Positions 1-10,000 are shown, numbered from the stretch's first letter. The stretch: DNA of 64,000 bases from Comamonadaceae bacterium PBBC1 (GCA_002256145.1 NKIP01000013.1:51211-115210); one strand, 5' to 3'. Notes: generated from the letters alone by a model not told the origin. Translations and numbers: made by a program.

Positions 1-903
1 ATCAAGGCCAAGCTGGCTGTTGACCCCACTTGGTACAGCCGCAAGGGTGCGCACATCATTGGCGTGACCGAAGAAACCACCACCGGCGTGTTGCGCCTGA
101 ACGAAATGGCCGCCAAGGGCAGCTTGATGTTCCGCGCCATCAACGTGAACGACTCGGTGACCAAGAGCAAGTTCGACAACCTGTACGGCTGCCGCGAGTC
201 TTTGGTGGACTCCATCAAACGTGCCACCGACGTGATGATCGCCGGCAAAGTGGCTGTGGTGGCCGGTTACGGTGACGTGGGCAAGGGTTCGGCCCAAGCC
301 CTGCGTGCCTTGAGCGCCCAAGTCTGGGTGACCGAAATCGATCCGATCAACGCCCTGCAAGCCGCGATGGAAGGCTTCAAGGTTGTGACCATGGAATACG
401 CCGCCGACAAGTGCGACATCTTTGTGTCGGCCACTGGCAACAAGAACGTGATCCGCTATGAGCACATGGCCGCCATGAAAGACGAAGCCATCGTCTGCAA
501 CATCGGTCACTTCGACAACGAAATCGACGTCGCCTCGCTGGACAAGTGCCAGTGGGACGAGATCAAGCCCCAAGTCGACCACGTCATCTTCCCCGATGGC
601 AAGAAGATCACCTTGTTGGCCAAAGGCCGCCTGGTGAACCTGGGTTGCGCCACCGGCCACCCCAGCTTTGTGATGTCGTCTTCGTTTGCCAACCAGACGA
701 TTGCCCAGATCGAGCTGTTCACCAAGCAAGACCAGTACGAGTCCGGCAAGGTTTATGTGTTGCCCAAGCATTTGGACGAGAAAGTGGCGCGTTTGCACCT
801 GAAGAAAGTTGGCGCGATGCTGACCGAACTCAGCGACGAGCAAGCGTCTTACATCGGCGTGTCCAAGAATGGTCCTTACAAGGCCGACACTTACCGCTAT
901 TGA
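1..903 (+). CDS. ahcY: Adenosylhomocysteinase (S-adenosylhomocysteine hydrolase), 3' part
   Basis: The reading frame is open from base 1 and stops at 901-903, giving the last 300 residues of a protein usually about 470 long; the substrate-binding N-terminal part lies outside the window. The NAD-binding glycine motif GYGDVGKG is at about residues 89-96, and the C-terminus ends in the family hallmark KADTYRY. The enzyme is cytoplasmic and splits S-adenosylhomocysteine into adenosine and homocysteine, relieving product inhibition of methyltransferases. Its neighbours fit this role: tlyA (a SAM-dependent methyltransferase) and metF (methyl donor for homocysteine remethylation) follow on the same strand. 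Identification is certain; only the 5' end is missing. Confidence 0.97.
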   Translation: MKAKLAVDPTWYSRKGAHIIGVTEETTTGVLRLNEMAAKGSLMFRAINVNDSVTKSKFDNLYGCRESLVDSIKRATDVMIAGKVAVVAGYGDVGKGSAQALRALSAQVWVTEIDPINALQAAMEGFKVVTMEYAADKCDIFVSATGNKNVIRYEHMAAMKDEAIVCNIGHFDNEIDVASLDKCQWDEIKPQVDHVIFPDGKKITLLAKGRLVNLGCATGHPSFVMSSSFANQTIAQIELFTKQDQYESGKVYVLPKHLDEKVARLHLKKVGAMLTELSDEQASYIGVSKNGPYKADTYRY

Positions 904-955
904 TGCGCTGAGTGGGTTGAGGGGTTCAGCCTTCGTGGTGTTTTTGCGACGTCAC

Positions 956-1017
956 GTCGGGGCTGAAGCCGCCGACCTACAGATGCCGCTCCGTAGGTCG
1001 GTGGCTTTAGCCCCGAC
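956..1017. repeat. Long near-perfect palindrome, GTCGGGGCT...AGCCCCGAC family
   Basis: Two 25-nt arms (956-980 and 993-1017) are reverse complements apart from two positions and are separated by 12 nt. The element lies between ahcY and tlyA, 52 nt after the ahcY stop. Related units occur downstream of tal at 58496-58682, so this is a dispersed intergenic repeat and not merely a local terminator. Transcribed, it would form a strong hairpin that could end or stabilise the ahcY message. No T-run follows it. Confidence 0.75.
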
Positions 1018-1081
1018 ATGTTCGTGCCGCCACCATCGCCTGCTGATCCCTCCCACCCTTGTTTGATTGAAACCCCACCGC

Positions 1082-1930
1082 ATGCGCATTGACCAACTTC
1101 TCGTCGAACGTGGCTTGGCCGCCTCCCGCTCACAAGCCCAGCGACTCATTGCTGGGGGCGTGAAGTGGCAGCAGCCCGACGGCCAGTGGCGCACCGTCGT
1201 CAAAAACCGTGACGAGGTGCCCGAGAGCGCAGCCCTGGAGTTGCTGGACGACGCCGAGTCGCGCTATGTGTCGCGTGGCGGCCTGAAGCTCGAAGGCGCC
1301 TTGAAGGCCACGGGTGTGCAGGTCGACGGCTTGCGTTGCCTGGATGTGGGCCAAAGCACGGGCGGTTTTACCGACTGTTTGCTGCAGCACGGCGCGGCCG
1401 AGGTGGTGGGCATTGACGTGGGCCATGCCCAGGTGCATCCACGCATCAGTCAGGATGAACGGGTGATCTGCATCGAAGGCGTGAATGCCCGCGAGCTGGA
1501 GCCCGGTGACGAGCGCATTCCCGATGCGCTGGAAGGCTTTGACCTGATGGTGGGCGATGTGTCCTTTATCTCGCTCACGCTGGTCTTGCCGGGCGTGGTG
1601 CATTTGCTCAAACCCACGGGCCAATTGCTGATGCTGGTCAAACCCCAGTTTGAGCTGCAGCCAGGCCAAGTGGGCAAGGGCGGCATCGTGAAAGACGACA
1701 CGCATTTCCCCTTCATCGAAAACCGCGTGCGCACGGCTTTGACCGAATTGGGCATGAAGGTCACCGCATGGCTGGACAGCCCGATTGCGGGCGGTGATGG
1801 CAACCATGAATTTTTTGTGCAGGCCTGCTGGCCCGACCCGGCGGCCGTTTTGCCCACACGCGAGGCCACCCGTGTGGCGCACGAGGCCGATCTGGCCGCC
1901 AAGGCCTATGCCAAGGCCAACGACTATTGA
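1082..1930 (+). CDS. tlyA: TlyA-family RNA methyltransferase (S4 + FtsJ-like domains)
   Basis: 282 residues. The N-terminus (MRIDQLLVERGLAASRSQAQ) is an S4 RNA-binding domain and the rest is an FtsJ/RrmJ-type Rossmann methyltransferase, with the SAM-binding stretch LDVGQSTGGFTDC near residue 90. Family members methylate ribose 2'-OH groups in rRNA; the old name hemolysin A is historical. I chose ATG 1082 because the S4 domain begins there; a TTG at 1067 would add five residues. The gene lies between ahcY and metF, 18 nt before the metF start, consistent with co-transcription and with a link to SAM use. The exact target nucleotide cannot be read from the sequence. Confidence 0.88.
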   Translation: MRIDQLLVERGLAASRSQAQRLIAGGVKWQQPDGQWRTVVKNRDEVPESAALELLDDAESRYVSRGGLKLEGALKATGVQVDGLRCLDVGQSTGGFTDCLLQHGAAEVVGIDVGHAQVHPRISQDERVICIEGVNARELEPGDERIPDALEGFDLMVGDVSFISLTLVLPGVVHLLKPTGQLLMLVKPQFELQPGQVGKGGIVKDDTHFPFIENRVRTALTELGMKVTAWLDSPIAGGDGNHEFFVQACWPDPAAVLPTREATRVAHEADLAAKAYAKANDY

Positions 1931-1948
1931 ATTTTTGAAGGTGTTGTG

Positions 1949-2785
1949 ATGTCTGGTTTGAAACTGCCCATCAGCTTGGAATTTTTTCCACCCAAAACGC
2001 CCGAAGGTGCAGAAAAATTGCGCGGTGTGCGCGAGAAGTTGTACGCCCTGAAGCCTGAGTTTTGCTCGGTCACTTACGGCGCAGGCGGCTCGACGCAAGA
2101 GGGCACCTTTTCCACCGTGAGCGCCATCCTGAGCGAGGGCGTTGCAGCCGCTTCGCACTTTTCGTGCATTGGCGCGACCAAGGCTTCGGTGCGCGAAGAG
2201 CTGGCCACACTCAAGGCCATGGGCGTCAAGCGCTTGGTGGCTTTGCGCGGCGACTTGCCCAGCGGCTATGGCGCAGGTGGCGAGTTCCACTACGCCAGCG
2301 ATCTGGTGGCCTTTATCCGGGCCGAGACGGGTGACGATTTCCACATAGAAGTGGCGGCCTACCCCGAAATCCACCCCCAGGCCAAGTCGCCCGAAGCCGA
2401 TTTGCAGGCCTTTGCCACCAAGGTCAAGGCCGGTGCCAACTCGGCCATCACCCAATATTTTTACAACAGCGATGCCTACTTCCGCTTTGTAGACGATGCC
2501 TACAAACTCGGTGTGGACGTGCCCGTGGTGCCCGGCATCATGCCCATCACCAGTTCCTCGCAGCTGCTGCGTTTTTCCGACGCTTGTGGTGCCGAGATCC
2601 CGCGTTGGATCAGGCTGCGTTTGCAAGGCTATGGCGATGATGTGGAGTCCATCAAGGCTTTTGGCCTGGATGTGGTGAGTGACCTGTGCGAGCAGCTCAT
2701 GAACGGCGGCGTGCCCGCCATTCACTTCTACACCATGAACCAAAGCGCCTCCACCACCGAGATCGTGCGCCGCTGCAATTTGTAA
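1949..2785 (+). CDS. metF: 5,10-methylenetetrahydrofolate reductase
   Basis: 278 residues, close to the usual 275-300. The N-terminal SLEFFPPKTPEGAEKL is the typical MetF opening of the FAD-binding TIM barrel, followed by the conserved CSVTYGAGGSTQ stretch. The enzyme reduces methylene-THF to methyl-THF, the methyl donor for methionine synthesis from the homocysteine produced by AhcY, so the three genes make one methyl-cycle group. A GAAGG ribosome-binding site at 1937-1941 sits 7 nt before ATG 1949; a GTG at 1946 is the alternative start. Confidence 0.96.
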   Translation: MSGLKLPISLEFFPPKTPEGAEKLRGVREKLYALKPEFCSVTYGAGGSTQEGTFSTVSAILSEGVAAASHFSCIGATKASVREELATLKAMGVKRLVALRGDLPSGYGAGGEFHYASDLVAFIRAETGDDFHIEVAAYPEIHPQAKSPEADLQAFATKVKAGANSAITQYFYNSDAYFRFVDDAYKLGVDVPVVPGIMPITSSSQLLRFSDACGAEIPRWIRLRLQGYGDDVESIKAFGLDVVSDLCEQLMNGGVPAIHFYTMNQSASTTEIVRRCNL

Positions 2786-2815
2786 AAACGCCAGCTTCAG
2801 TGAGCGTGCCTCTCT

Positions 2816-2925
2816 GTGGCAGCCCTGCCCTCAGGGCGATGTGAGCTTGTCTTTTGTGGGAGCCCTGCCCTCAGGGCGATGGCTCGTGGACTGTGAGGCG
2901 TCATCGCGGCGAGGGCGTCGCTCCC
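2816..2925. repeat. Three REP-like palindromes between metF and the LysR gene
   Basis: Two forward copies (2816-2841, 2856-2882) have stem arms GCCCTG/CAGGGC around a CCCT loop. A third copy in reverse orientation (2902-2925) belongs to the variant with a GCCCTCGCCGCGATG tail. All share the head GTGG(G/C)AGC and end in GCGATG. The group fills most of the metF-LysR intergenic space and could stabilise the 3' end of the metF message. Confidence 0.75.
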
Positions 2926-2962
2926 AAAGCGGGCATGTTGAACGCTGAACCATAATCGCGCC

Positions 2963-3922
2963 ATGGAAACGAAATGGTTGGAAGATTTTGTCAGCCTGGC
3001 TGAAACGCGCAGTTTCAGCCGTTCGGCGCAGTTGCGGCATGTCACGCAGCCCGCATTTTCGAGGCGCATTCAGTCGCTGGAGGCGTGGGCCGGGGCGGAT
3101 TTGGTGGACCGCAGCTCTTACCCCACCAGCTTGACCCCCGCCGGGGAGACTTTGTACGGACAGGCCCTGGAGTTGCTGCAGTCCTTGCAGACCACCCGCG
3201 CCATGCTGCGCAGCCATGCCAGTGCGGGTCAGGATGTGCTGGAGTTTGCGGTGCCGCACACCTTGGCATTGACCTTTTTTCCCGCTTGGATGGCCCGTTT
3301 GCGCGAGGGCTTTGGGCCCATCAAATCCCGGCTCATGGCCCTGAATGTGCACGATGCCGCCATGCGCTTGGTCGAGGGGGGGTGCGATGTGCTGATCGCT
3401 TACCACCACTCTTCGCAGCCCCTTCAATTGGACCCGGAGCGTTTTGACATGGTGGTCTTGGGCCATGAGGAGATGGCGCCTTATGTGAAGGCCGATGCGC
3501 TGGGCGAGCCCCTGTTCCGTTTGCCCGGCAGCAGTGCCCGGCCTTTGCCTTATTTGGGTTATGCACCCGGGGCTTATTTGGGGGCGGTGACCGATTGGAT
3601 GTTGAAGCAATCGGGCACGGTGATTCATGTGGACCGTGTGTACGAGACCGACATGGCCGAGGGTTTGAAGGGCATGGCGCTTGAGGGGCATGGCCTGGCG
3701 TTTTTGCCGCAAAGTGCGGTGACCAAGGAGTTGGAGTCGGGTGCTTTGGTGCGTGCTTTTTTGCCGCACGAACCGCCCATGGTGCTGACCATGGAGGTGC
3801 GGGCTTACCGCGAAAAGTCACGCCACAAGCTCTTGGCAGGTCGCTCGGTGCAAGATTTGTGGGCCTATTTGGTCCGCACAGACGTCGATTCTGGGCCGGA
3901 TATAGCAAGCTTGCGGGTGTGA
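2963..3922 (+). CDS. LysR-family transcriptional regulator, HypT/YjiE-like
   Basis: 319 residues. The N-terminal winged helix-turn-helix covers about residues 5-64 (LEDFVSLAETRSFSRSAQ, then TQPAFSRRIQSLE as the recognition region), and a LysR effector-binding domain fills about residues 90-300. The opening ETKWLEDF resembles the E. coli hypochlorite-response regulator HypT/YjiE (ETKWLYDF), from memory, so an oxidative-stress or metabolite-sensing role is possible but unproven. No divergent target gene sits upstream; it stands alone between metF and a convergent phosphatase gene. The LysR family assignment is secure, the effector unknown. Confidence 0.9.
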   Translation: METKWLEDFVSLAETRSFSRSAQLRHVTQPAFSRRIQSLEAWAGADLVDRSSYPTSLTPAGETLYGQALELLQSLQTTRAMLRSHASAGQDVLEFAVPHTLALTFFPAWMARLREGFGPIKSRLMALNVHDAAMRLVEGGCDVLIAYHHSSQPLQLDPERFDMVVLGHEEMAPYVKADALGEPLFRLPGSSARPLPYLGYAPGAYLGAVTDWMLKQSGTVIHVDRVYETDMAEGLKGMALEGHGLAFLPQSAVTKELESGALVRAFLPHEPPMVLTMEVRAYREKSRHKLLAGRSVQDLWAYLVRTDVDSGPDIASLRV

Positions 3923-3972
3923 GCCCCAGCCCGTAGCACGGCCTCAGGCGCCCACCCTTTTCAAAGCGCTAC

Positions 3973-4557
3973 TCAAATGCCCGGCGCAGGCCAGCGCCGC
4001 ACGAACTCGCGCTGGGCTTCGGTTTCGGGGCTGTGGGGTTCTTGGGCGTGTTTGTCGACCACGCGCCATTTTTGGGCCAGCAGGTCCAGCGCTTGTTGGG
4101 GTGGCAGGCCTTGGCTCACCAGCCAGGTAGCGGCCACGGTGCCGGTGCGGCCAATGCCGGCGCGGCAGTGCAGGTAAACCTTGCCGCCTTGGTCCAGAGC
4201 GTTTTGCACATCGTGCAGGATGGCCTGCATGCCGGCCACGCTGGGTACACCAAAATCGGTGATCGGGTGGGAGAGGCGTTGGGCAGGCTGTGGTGCTGTG
4301 GCCTCAGGCCCCGAATGGGTCAAGGGCAGTGGCTGGTAGGGCGGCACTGGGTCGTGTGGCGAGGTCAGGTCCACAAAGTGGGTGATGCCCGCATCGGCCA
4401 AGGCTGTCAGCCGCTCAGCCATGGCCTCTGCGCCCCAAAGCCCCGGATGCTCACCCGCCAGCACGCGGCCGGTCCAGAGCCAGTAGCTGTTGCCAAATGG
4501 CCGCGCCGCGCCATCGCCCCGGCTTTCTTGGGCGGTGTCAAAGCCGGGTGATGGCAT
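3973..4557 (-). CDS. Dual-specificity/tyrosine protein phosphatase-like protein
   Basis: 194 residues with the Cys-based phosphatase P-loop HCRAGIGRTGT at residues 130-140, so Cys131-x5-Arg137 are the expected nucleophile and phosphate-binding arginine. A possible general acid lies in the DLTSPHDP region near residue 64. No signal peptide or membrane segment is evident, so it is probably cytoplasmic. It is convergent with the LysR gene and 33 nt downstream of aapP on the same strand, so read-through from the aap operon is possible. The substrate is unknown; an atypical dual-specificity phosphatase is the best fit. Confidence 0.82.
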   Translation of the reverse strand: MPSPGFDTAQESRGDGAARPFGNSYWLWTGRVLAGEHPGLWGAEAMAERLTALADAGITHFVDLTSPHDPVPPYQPLPLTHSGPEATAPQPAQRLSHPITDFGVPSVAGMQAILHDVQNALDQGGKVYLHCRAGIGRTGTVAATWLVSQGLPPQQALDLLAQKWRVVDKHAQEPHSPETEAQREFVRRWPAPGI

Positions 4558-4590
4558 GGGCAGGTGCGTGAGCTGAAAGAAAGCGCAGAC

Positions 4591-5331
4591 TCAATGCGCC
4601 AGGATCTTGGACAAAAAGTCTTGCGTGCGTTCGTTTTGCGGGTTGTCAAAGAACGCGGCAGCGGTGTTTTGCTCGACGATCTGGCCTTGGTCCATGAAGA
4701 TCACGCGGTCGGCCACTTGCCGGGCAAAGCCCATTTCGTGGGTCACGCAGATCATGGTGATGCCCTGGTCGGCCATCTCCACCATCACGTTGAGCACTTC
4801 ACCCACCATTTCGGGGTCGAGCGCCGAGGTGGGCTCGTCAAACAGCATGATTTTGGGCGTGAGGCACAGGGCGCGGGCAATGGCCACGCGTTGCTGCTGG
4901 CCACCGGACAGTTGCAGCGGGTACTTTTGCGCTTGCTCGGCAATGCGCACACGTTTGAGCTGCTGCATGGCGCGTTCTTCGGCCTCAGCCTTGGGCACCT
5001 TGCCCACCCACATGGGGGCCAGCGTCAGGTTTTCCAGCACCGTCAGATGCGGGAACAGGTTGAACTGCTGGAACACCATGCCAACCTGGCGACGCGCCGA
5101 TTCGATGGACTTGACGTCGTCGGTCAACTCCACACCGCCCACCGTGAGGTGACCGGCCTGGTGTTCTTCGAGGCGGTTGATGCAGCGGATCAGGGTGGAT
5201 TTGCCCGAGCCCGATGGCCCGCACACCACGATGCGTTCGCCACGCGCCACCGACAGGTCGATGTCACGCAGCACATGAAAGTCGCCATACCATTTGTTGA
5301 CTTTGGAAAATTCGATGATGGGAGTGCTCAC
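4591..5331 (-). CDS. aapP: General L-amino-acid ABC transporter, ATP-binding protein
   Basis: 246 residues, a complete polar-amino-acid ABC ATPase: Walker [10 protein letters not shown] (38-46), Q-loop around Gln88, signature LSGGQQQR (141-148), Walker B IMLFDE (161-166) and switch His198. The start is GTG at 5331, one base after the aapM stop; upstream in-frame codons would fall inside aapM. It powers import through AapQ and AapM. It is the last gene of the aapJQMP operon, and the tight spacing implies translational coupling. Identification is firm from motifs and gene order. Confidence 0.94.
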   Translation of the reverse strand: MSTPIIEFSKVNKWYGDFHVLRDIDLSVARGERIVVCGPSGSGKSTLIRCINRLEEHQAGHLTVGGVELTDDVKSIESARRQVGMVFQQFNLFPHLTVLENLTLAPMWVGKVPKAEAEERAMQQLKRVRIAEQAQKYPLQLSGGQQQRVAIARALCLTPKIMLFDEPTSALDPEMVGEVLNVMVEMADQGITMICVTHEMGFARQVADRVIFMDQGQIVEQNTAAAFFDNPQNERTQDFLSKILAH

Positions 5332-5332
5332 G

Positions 5333-6439
5333 TTACTGTCTCCGGGTTCCGGTGTTGAGGTGGCCTTCGAGCCAATGGCTGTAGCGCGACATGGCAAAAC
5401 AGGCGATGAAATAAATGGCCGCCACAAACAGCTGGCCTTCGATGAAGAACTTGCGCCAGTCGGCGTCGCCCAAGGCCAGCTGCACCGCACCCGTCAGGTC
5501 GTAAAGGCTCACGATGGTCACCAGCGAGGTGTCTTTGAAAGCGCCAATGAAGGTGTTGACGATGGAGGGCACCACCAGGCGCAGGGCCTGAGGCAGCACG
5601 ATTTTGCGCTGGATTTGCCAGTAGCCCATGCCCAGCGAATGCGCGGCTTCGACCTGGCCTTTGGGCAGTGCTTGCAAACCACCACGAATCACTTCGGCCA
5701 GATAGGCGGCGGTGAACAAGGTCATGCCGATCAGCACCCGCACCAGCACGTCGATCTTGCCACCATTGGGCATGAACAGCGGCAAGATGAAGGAGGCCAT
5801 GAACAAGACCGAAATCAGCGGCACGCCGCGCACGAACTCGATGAAGATCACGCACAGCGTGCGGATCGCGGGCAGCTGGGACTGCCGGCCCAAGGCCAGC
5901 AAAATCGCCAGCGGAAAGGCCACCACCAAGCTCACGCTCGACAACAGCAGCGTGAGCGGCAGGCCGCCCCAGCGTTCGGTGTCGATCGGGGTCAGGCCGG
6001 CAAAACCGCCGCTCATGAGCCCGTAAAACACCGCATAAACAGCCACCCAGGCCAGCACCAGGGCAGGACGCCAGAAGCTGCGCAGGCAACTGAGCACCAA
6101 CACCACCACCAGCAAGCTTGATGCGATCAGTGGACGCCATTGCTCGTCGTAGGGGTAGCGGCCAAACAGGATGAGCCGACCTTTTTCGGTGACGACGCCC
6201 CAGCAGGCCCCCACACCTTCGGCGGCGCGGCAAGCGGCGTTGTCGGCCTGCACCACAGCGTTGAACACGGCCCAGTTCAGCAACGGGGGCAGGGCCCAGG
6301 CCAGCAGGGCCAGCACCAGCACGGTCAGCAAGCTGTTGGCCCAACCATCAAAAAAGCGGCTGCGCAGCCAAGGCAGCAAGCCCACTTGGTTGCTGGGCGG
6401 CTGGCGGGCGGCAATCGGGGTAAAGACAGCGTGGTTCAT
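5333..6439 (-). CDS. aapM: General L-amino-acid ABC transporter permease AapM
   Basis: 368 residues, an inner-membrane permease of the His/Glu/Gln/Arg type. It has the long N-terminal half typical of AapM and a C-terminal transporter domain carrying the EAA-loop motif ([20 protein letters not shown]), which docks on AapP. The ATG at 6437-6439 overlaps the aapQ stop by one base (TGATG). Together with AapQ it forms the heterodimeric channel for broad-range L-amino-acid uptake, as characterised in Rhizobium. Confidence 0.93.
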   Translation of the reverse strand: MNHAVFTPIAARQPPSNQVGLLPWLRSRFFDGWANSLLTVLVLALLAWALPPLLNWAVFNAVVQADNAACRAAEGVGACWGVVTEKGRLILFGRYPYDEQWRPLIASSLLVVVLVLSCLRSFWRPALVLAWVAVYAVFYGLMSGGFAGLTPIDTERWGGLPLTLLLSSVSLVVAFPLAILLALGRQSQLPAIRTLCVIFIEFVRGVPLISVLFMASFILPLFMPNGGKIDVLVRVLIGMTLFTAAYLAEVIRGGLQALPKGQVEAAHSLGMGYWQIQRKIVLPQALRLVVPSIVNTFIGAFKDTSLVTIVSLYDLTGAVQLALGDADWRKFFIEGQLFVAAIYFIACFAMSRYSHWLEGHLNTGTRRQ

Positions 6440-7635
6440 CAGCGGTCCTTGATCTGCACACGGCGGTTATAGAGGTTCATGAGCGCCGAGGTCAGCAAAC
6501 TCAAGCTCAGGTAGCACAGCATCACCACGGCGATGCACTCTATGGCGCGGCCCGTCTGGTTGAGCGAGGTGGAGCCAATCGAGACCAAGTCGGGGTAGCC
6601 CACGGCCACCGCCAGCGAGGAGTTTTTGGTCAGGTTCAGGAACTGGCTGGTCAAGGGCGGCACGATCACGCGCAAGGCCTGGGGCAGTTGCACCAAGCGC
6701 AACTCGGCCGAGCGGGGCAGGCCCAGCGCCACAGCCGCTTCGTGCTGCCCATAGGCCACCGACTGGATGCCCGAGCGCACCACTTCGGCAATGTAGCCCG
6801 AGGTGTAGACCGTCAAGCCAATCAGCAAGGTCAGGTACTCGGGCGTGACCGATCCGCCGCCAATCACGTTGATTTCGGTGGCCTCGGGAATGCTCACCTC
6901 GCCAGGGGCTCCTCCAGCCAGCCAACCGACAGCCGTCACAGCCAGCAAAATGCCCAGGCCGATCAGGTGTGTGCGGGCCGGGTGGTACTGTCCCGTGATT
7001 TCAAATTGGCGAATGGCCCGGCTTGCCCAAAATCGCCAGGCCACAGCACCGGACAGCAAACCCACCACGGTGCCCCAATGGCCTGTGGACCATTCGGGCA
7101 GCGGGTATTGCAAACCGTTTTTGCTCAGGAACACACCAGCGAGCGGCTTGAAGGGCGCTTCAATGGTGGGCAGCAATTCGGTCATGGCGAAGTACCACAT
7201 GAACAATTGCAGCAGCAAAGGTACGTTGCGCGTGACCTCGACATGCACCGCGCACAGGCCGCGCACCAGCATGTTGTTGGACAGGCGGCCAATGCCGATC
7301 AGCGTGCCCAGAAGCGTGGCCAGCACAATGCCCACCAGCGCCACGCGCAAGGTGTTGGACAGGCCGACCAAATAGGCCACCCAGTAGCCTTGGGACGAGT
7401 CGAACTCAAACAGGCTCTCGCCAATGGCAAAGCCTGCGGGTTGCAAAAAGAAATCGAAGCCGCTTTGAATGCCGCGCGTGCGCATGTTGGCAAAGGTGTT
7501 GGACAGCAGATAGCCGACGGCCAACACAAGCAGCAAAATGGTCAAAACTTGGTAGATCAGGCCTCTGAAGGACTGGCTGCGCCAAGACCAGGCGCGTGAT
7601 CGGGGGGGAGGGGGAGGAGCAGGTGGGATCATCAT
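6439..7635 (-). CDS. aapQ: General L-amino-acid ABC transporter permease AapQ
   Basis: 398 residues. The proline-rich start (PPAPPPPPRSR) is followed by several hydrophobic segments and the permease domain with the coupling loop EAAVALGLPRSAELRLVQLP. The insertion between membrane segments is typical of the long AapQ subfamily. Two adjacent ATGs (7635 and 7632) are possible starts. A strong hairpin (7641-7665) immediately precedes the start and no good Shine-Dalgarno is visible, so expression relative to aapJ is probably reduced. Confidence 0.93.
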   Translation of the reverse strand: MMIPPAPPPPPRSRAWSWRSQSFRGLIYQVLTILLLVLAVGYLLSNTFANMRTRGIQSGFDFFLQPAGFAIGESLFEFDSSQGYWVAYLVGLSNTLRVALVGIVLATLLGTLIGIGRLSNNMLVRGLCAVHVEVTRNVPLLLQLFMWYFAMTELLPTIEAPFKPLAGVFLSKNGLQYPLPEWSTGHWGTVVGLLSGAVAWRFWASRAIRQFEITGQYHPARTHLIGLGILLAVTAVGWLAGGAPGEVSIPEATEINVIGGGSVTPEYLTLLIGLTVYTSGYIAEVVRSGIQSVAYGQHEAAVALGLPRSAELRLVQLPQALRVIVPPLTSQFLNLTKNSSLAVAVGYPDLVSIGSTSLNQTGRAIECIAVVMLCYLSLSLLTSALMNLYNRRVQIKDR

Positions 7636-7640
7636 CGTGC

Positions 7641-7665
7641 ATCGGCCCGCACGAGGCGGGCCGAT
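7641..7665. promoter_or_regulatory. Intercistronic hairpin between aapJ and aapQ
   Basis: A perfect 10-bp inverted repeat (7641-7650 and 7656-7665, loop ACGAG) lies 54 nt after the aapJ stop and 5 nt before the aapQ start. On the transcribed strand no T-run follows, so it is unlikely to be a simple terminator. Its position fits a 3' stabiliser that lets the periplasmic binding protein be made in excess over the membrane components, as known for other ABC importers. It may also occlude the aapQ ribosome-binding site. Confidence 0.65.
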
Positions 7666-7719
7666 GTCCTTTCAGGGGTTGCCGTGTTTGTCTGAATCAG
7701 AAAAACACAAGGGGGTCGA

Positions 7720-8763
7720 TCAGCGCACGGGTGGTGCGTACATCAGGCCGCCTTTGTTCCACTGGTTGTTCAAACCGCGTGGCAGCTTCAGGGTGGACTT
7801 GGGGCCCACATTGCGCTCGAACATTTCGCCGTAGTTGCCCACGGCCTTGATGGCGCGGTAAGCCCACTCTTTGTCCAGGCCCAACAACTTGCCGGTGTCT
7901 TCCGAGGTGCCCAAGATGCGCTGCACGACGGGGTCGGTGCTGCTCTTCATTTGGTCCACATTGGCTTGGGTGATGCCGTACTCTTCGGCTTCGATCAGGG
8001 CGTAAACCACCCATTTGACGATGGCAAAGAACTCGTCGTCACCCCGGCGCACGCTCGGGCCAAGGGGTTCTTTGGAGATCAGGTCGGGCAAGATGACGTG
8101 GTCATCGGGGTTGGTGGCTTCCTTGTTGCGCACCGAGGCCAGGCCCGAGGCGTCGGTGGTGTAAGCCTGGCAGCGGCCAGCAAAGTAAGCCTTGTTGGTG
8201 GCTTCTTGGGTGTCAAACACCACGGGCTTGATGCCCAGCTTGTTGACCTTGGAGTAGTCGTTCAGGTTCTTCTCGGTGGTGGTGCCCGATTGCACGCACA
8301 CGGTGGCACCCTTGAGGCTCTTGGCGCTGGTGATCTTGGACTTTTTGGTCACCATGAAGCCTTGACCGTCATAGTAGGTGGTGCCGGTGAAGTGCAGGCC
8401 CAGCGACGCGTCGCGGTTCAGGGTCCAGGTGGTGTTGCGCGACAGGATGTCGATTTCACCGGCTTGCAACACGGCAAAGCGCTGGGTGGCGTTCAGGGGC
8501 GTCCACTTGACTTTGGCGGCATCGTTCAACACGGTGGCGGCCACGGCCTTGCACACGTCCACGTCCAGACCGGTCCAGTTGCCTTGGCTGTCTGCCGCTG
8601 CAAAACCAGGCAAGCTGGGGTTCACGCCGCAGTTCAGCATGCCGCGCGATTTGATGGCATCCAGCGTTTTGCCAGCAAAGGCTGGGGTGGCGACCGAGCC
8701 CATCAGGGCCAGCAAAGAAGCGGCCAACAAAGGGCGCTGGATCAGGGAACGAACAATTTTCAT
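7720..8763 (-). CDS. aapJ: General L-amino-acid ABC transporter, periplasmic binding protein
   Basis: 347 residues. A Sec signal peptide (charged [10 protein letters not shown], hydrophobic [13 protein letters not shown], cleavage after about ATPAFA) precedes a family-3 solute-binding domain that opens [24 protein letters not shown], typical of AapJ/BztA. It captures L-amino acids in the periplasm and delivers them to AapQM. It is the first gene of the operon. A GAGG ribosome-binding site lies 8 nt before ATG 8763, in the region shared with the divergent pyrC gene. Confidence 0.94.
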   Translation of the reverse strand: MKIVRSLIQRPLLAASLLALMGSVATPAFAGKTLDAIKSRGMLNCGVNPSLPGFAAADSQGNWTGLDVDVCKAVAATVLNDAAKVKWTPLNATQRFAVLQAGEIDILSRNTTWTLNRDASLGLHFTGTTYYDGQGFMVTKKSKITSAKSLKGATVCVQSGTTTEKNLNDYSKVNKLGIKPVVFDTQEATNKAYFAGRCQAYTTDASGLASVRNKEATNPDDHVILPDLISKEPLGPSVRRGDDEFFAIVKWVVYALIEAEEYGITQANVDQMKSSTDPVVQRILGTSEDTGKLLGLDKEWAYRAIKAVGNYGEMFERNVGPKSTLKLPRGLNNQWNKGGLMYAPPVR

Positions 8764-8962
8764 CGGTGAACCTCAACAATTAAAAAAGCCATTTTGCATC
8801 AAAAAAAATGACAACTGCTTCGGGTTATCACCGAGCAAGGGATGGCCCTTGGCGGGAGCTCAGGCCTTGCACCACAGGGGCGCAGGCGCTGCATCATGGG
8901 GGTGCAAAAAGACCATGGCTGCACTTTTTGTGGGCGGTTCAGGGTTTGCGACAATACGCCCC

Positions 8963-10000
8963 ATGACCCAAGAACTCACCCTCATTCGCCCCGATGATTG
9001 GCACCTGCATGTGCGCGACGGTGCCGCCCTGAACGTGGTGGTGCCGCACACCGCCGCACAGTTTGGCCGCGCCATCATCATGCCCAACCTCAAGCCACCG
9101 GTGACCACCGCCGAGCAGGCCATGGCCTACAAGCAGCGCATCCTGGCCGCCGTACCTCAGGGCATGGCTTTTGAGCCCTTGATGACGCTGTACCTGACCG
9201 ACAACTTGGCACCCGCCGAAATCGCCCGGGCCAAGGCCGCCGGTGTGGTGGCTTGCAAGCTCTATCCGGCAGGCGCCACCACCAACAGCGATGCGGGCGT
9301 GACGGATTTGCGCAAAATTTACCCCGTGCTCGAAGCCATGCAGCGTGAAGGCGTGCTGCTGCTGGTGCACGGCGAAGTCACCTCGTCCGACATCGACCTG
9401 TTTGACCGCGAAGCCGTGTTCATCGAGCAGCAACTCATTCCCCTGCGCCGTGACTTTCCAGGCCTGAAAATCGTGATGGAACACATCACCACGAAAGAAG
9501 CTGCGCAATATGTGACCGAGGGTGACGCCAACTTGGGCGCGACCATCACGGCACACCACCTGCTGTACAACCGCAACGCCCTGTTTTTGGGTGGCATGCG
9601 CCCGCACTATTACTGCCTGCCCGTGCTCAAGCGCGAAACGCACCGGCTGGCGCTGGTGCAAGCGGCCGCCAGCGGCAACGCCCGTTTCTTTTTGGGCACC
9701 GACAGCGCCCCGCACCCCGCGCACCTCAAAGAACACGCCAGTGGTTGTGCCGGTTGCTACACCGCGCACGCGGCCATCGAGCTGTATGCCGAGGCCTTTG
9801 ACCAAGCCGGCGCACTCGATCAATTCGAAGCCTTTGCCAGCTTCCATGGCGCAGACTTTTACGGCCTGCCGCGCAACACGGGCACCATCACCTTGCGCCG
9901 TGAAAGCTGGACGCCCGCCGAAAGCTTTGCTTTTGGCGACGCCGAACTCAAGCCCCTGCGCTCGGGCGAAAGCCTGCCGTGGCGCATGGTGAGCCTCTGA
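8963..10000 (+). CDS. pyrC: Dihydroorotase (class II)
   Basis: 345 residues, the length of E. coli-type PyrC. Zinc ligands are visible: His14 and His16 ([10 protein letters not shown]), the carboxylated Lys99 ([11 protein letters not shown]), His136, His174 and Asp247 (LGTDSAPH). It interconverts carbamoyl-aspartate and dihydroorotate in pyrimidine synthesis. ATG 8963 is chosen because homologous sequence begins at MTQELTL; the frame is open far upstream, across the aapJ 5' end, but that part is not protein-like. The DUF3025 gene overlaps its 3' end by 22 nt. Confidence 0.96.
   Translation: MTQELTLIRPDDWHLHVRDGAALNVVVPHTAAQFGRAIIMPNLKPPVTTAEQAMAYKQRILAAVPQGMAFEPLMTLYLTDNLAPAEIARAKAAGVVACKLYPAGATTNSDAGVTDLRKIYPVLEAMQREGVLLLVHGEVTSSDIDLFDREAVFIEQQLIPLRRDFPGLKIVMEHITTKEAAQYVTEGDANLGATITAHHLLYNRNALFLGGMRPHYYCLPVLKRETHRLALVQAAASGNARFFLGTDSAPHPAHLKEHASGCAGCYTAHAAIELYAEAFDQAGALDQFEAFASFHGADFYGLPRNTGTITLRRESWTPAESFAFGDAELKPLRSGESLPWRMVSL

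Noticed and set aside
1130..2743. 537-codon open frame on the minus strand opposite tlyA and metF
   Set aside because: It is antisense to two well-identified genes and its translation is His/Gln/Gly-rich without domain features, as expected for a shadow frame in GC-rich DNA.
8850..8880. Possible sigma-54 promoter upstream of pyrC (TTGG...TTGCA)
   Set aside because: The spacing between the GG and GC elements is wrong for sigma-54.
8378..8962. Long N-terminal extension of pyrC
   Set aside because: The frame is open but runs antisense through aapJ and the intergenic region; PyrC homology begins at ATG 8963.
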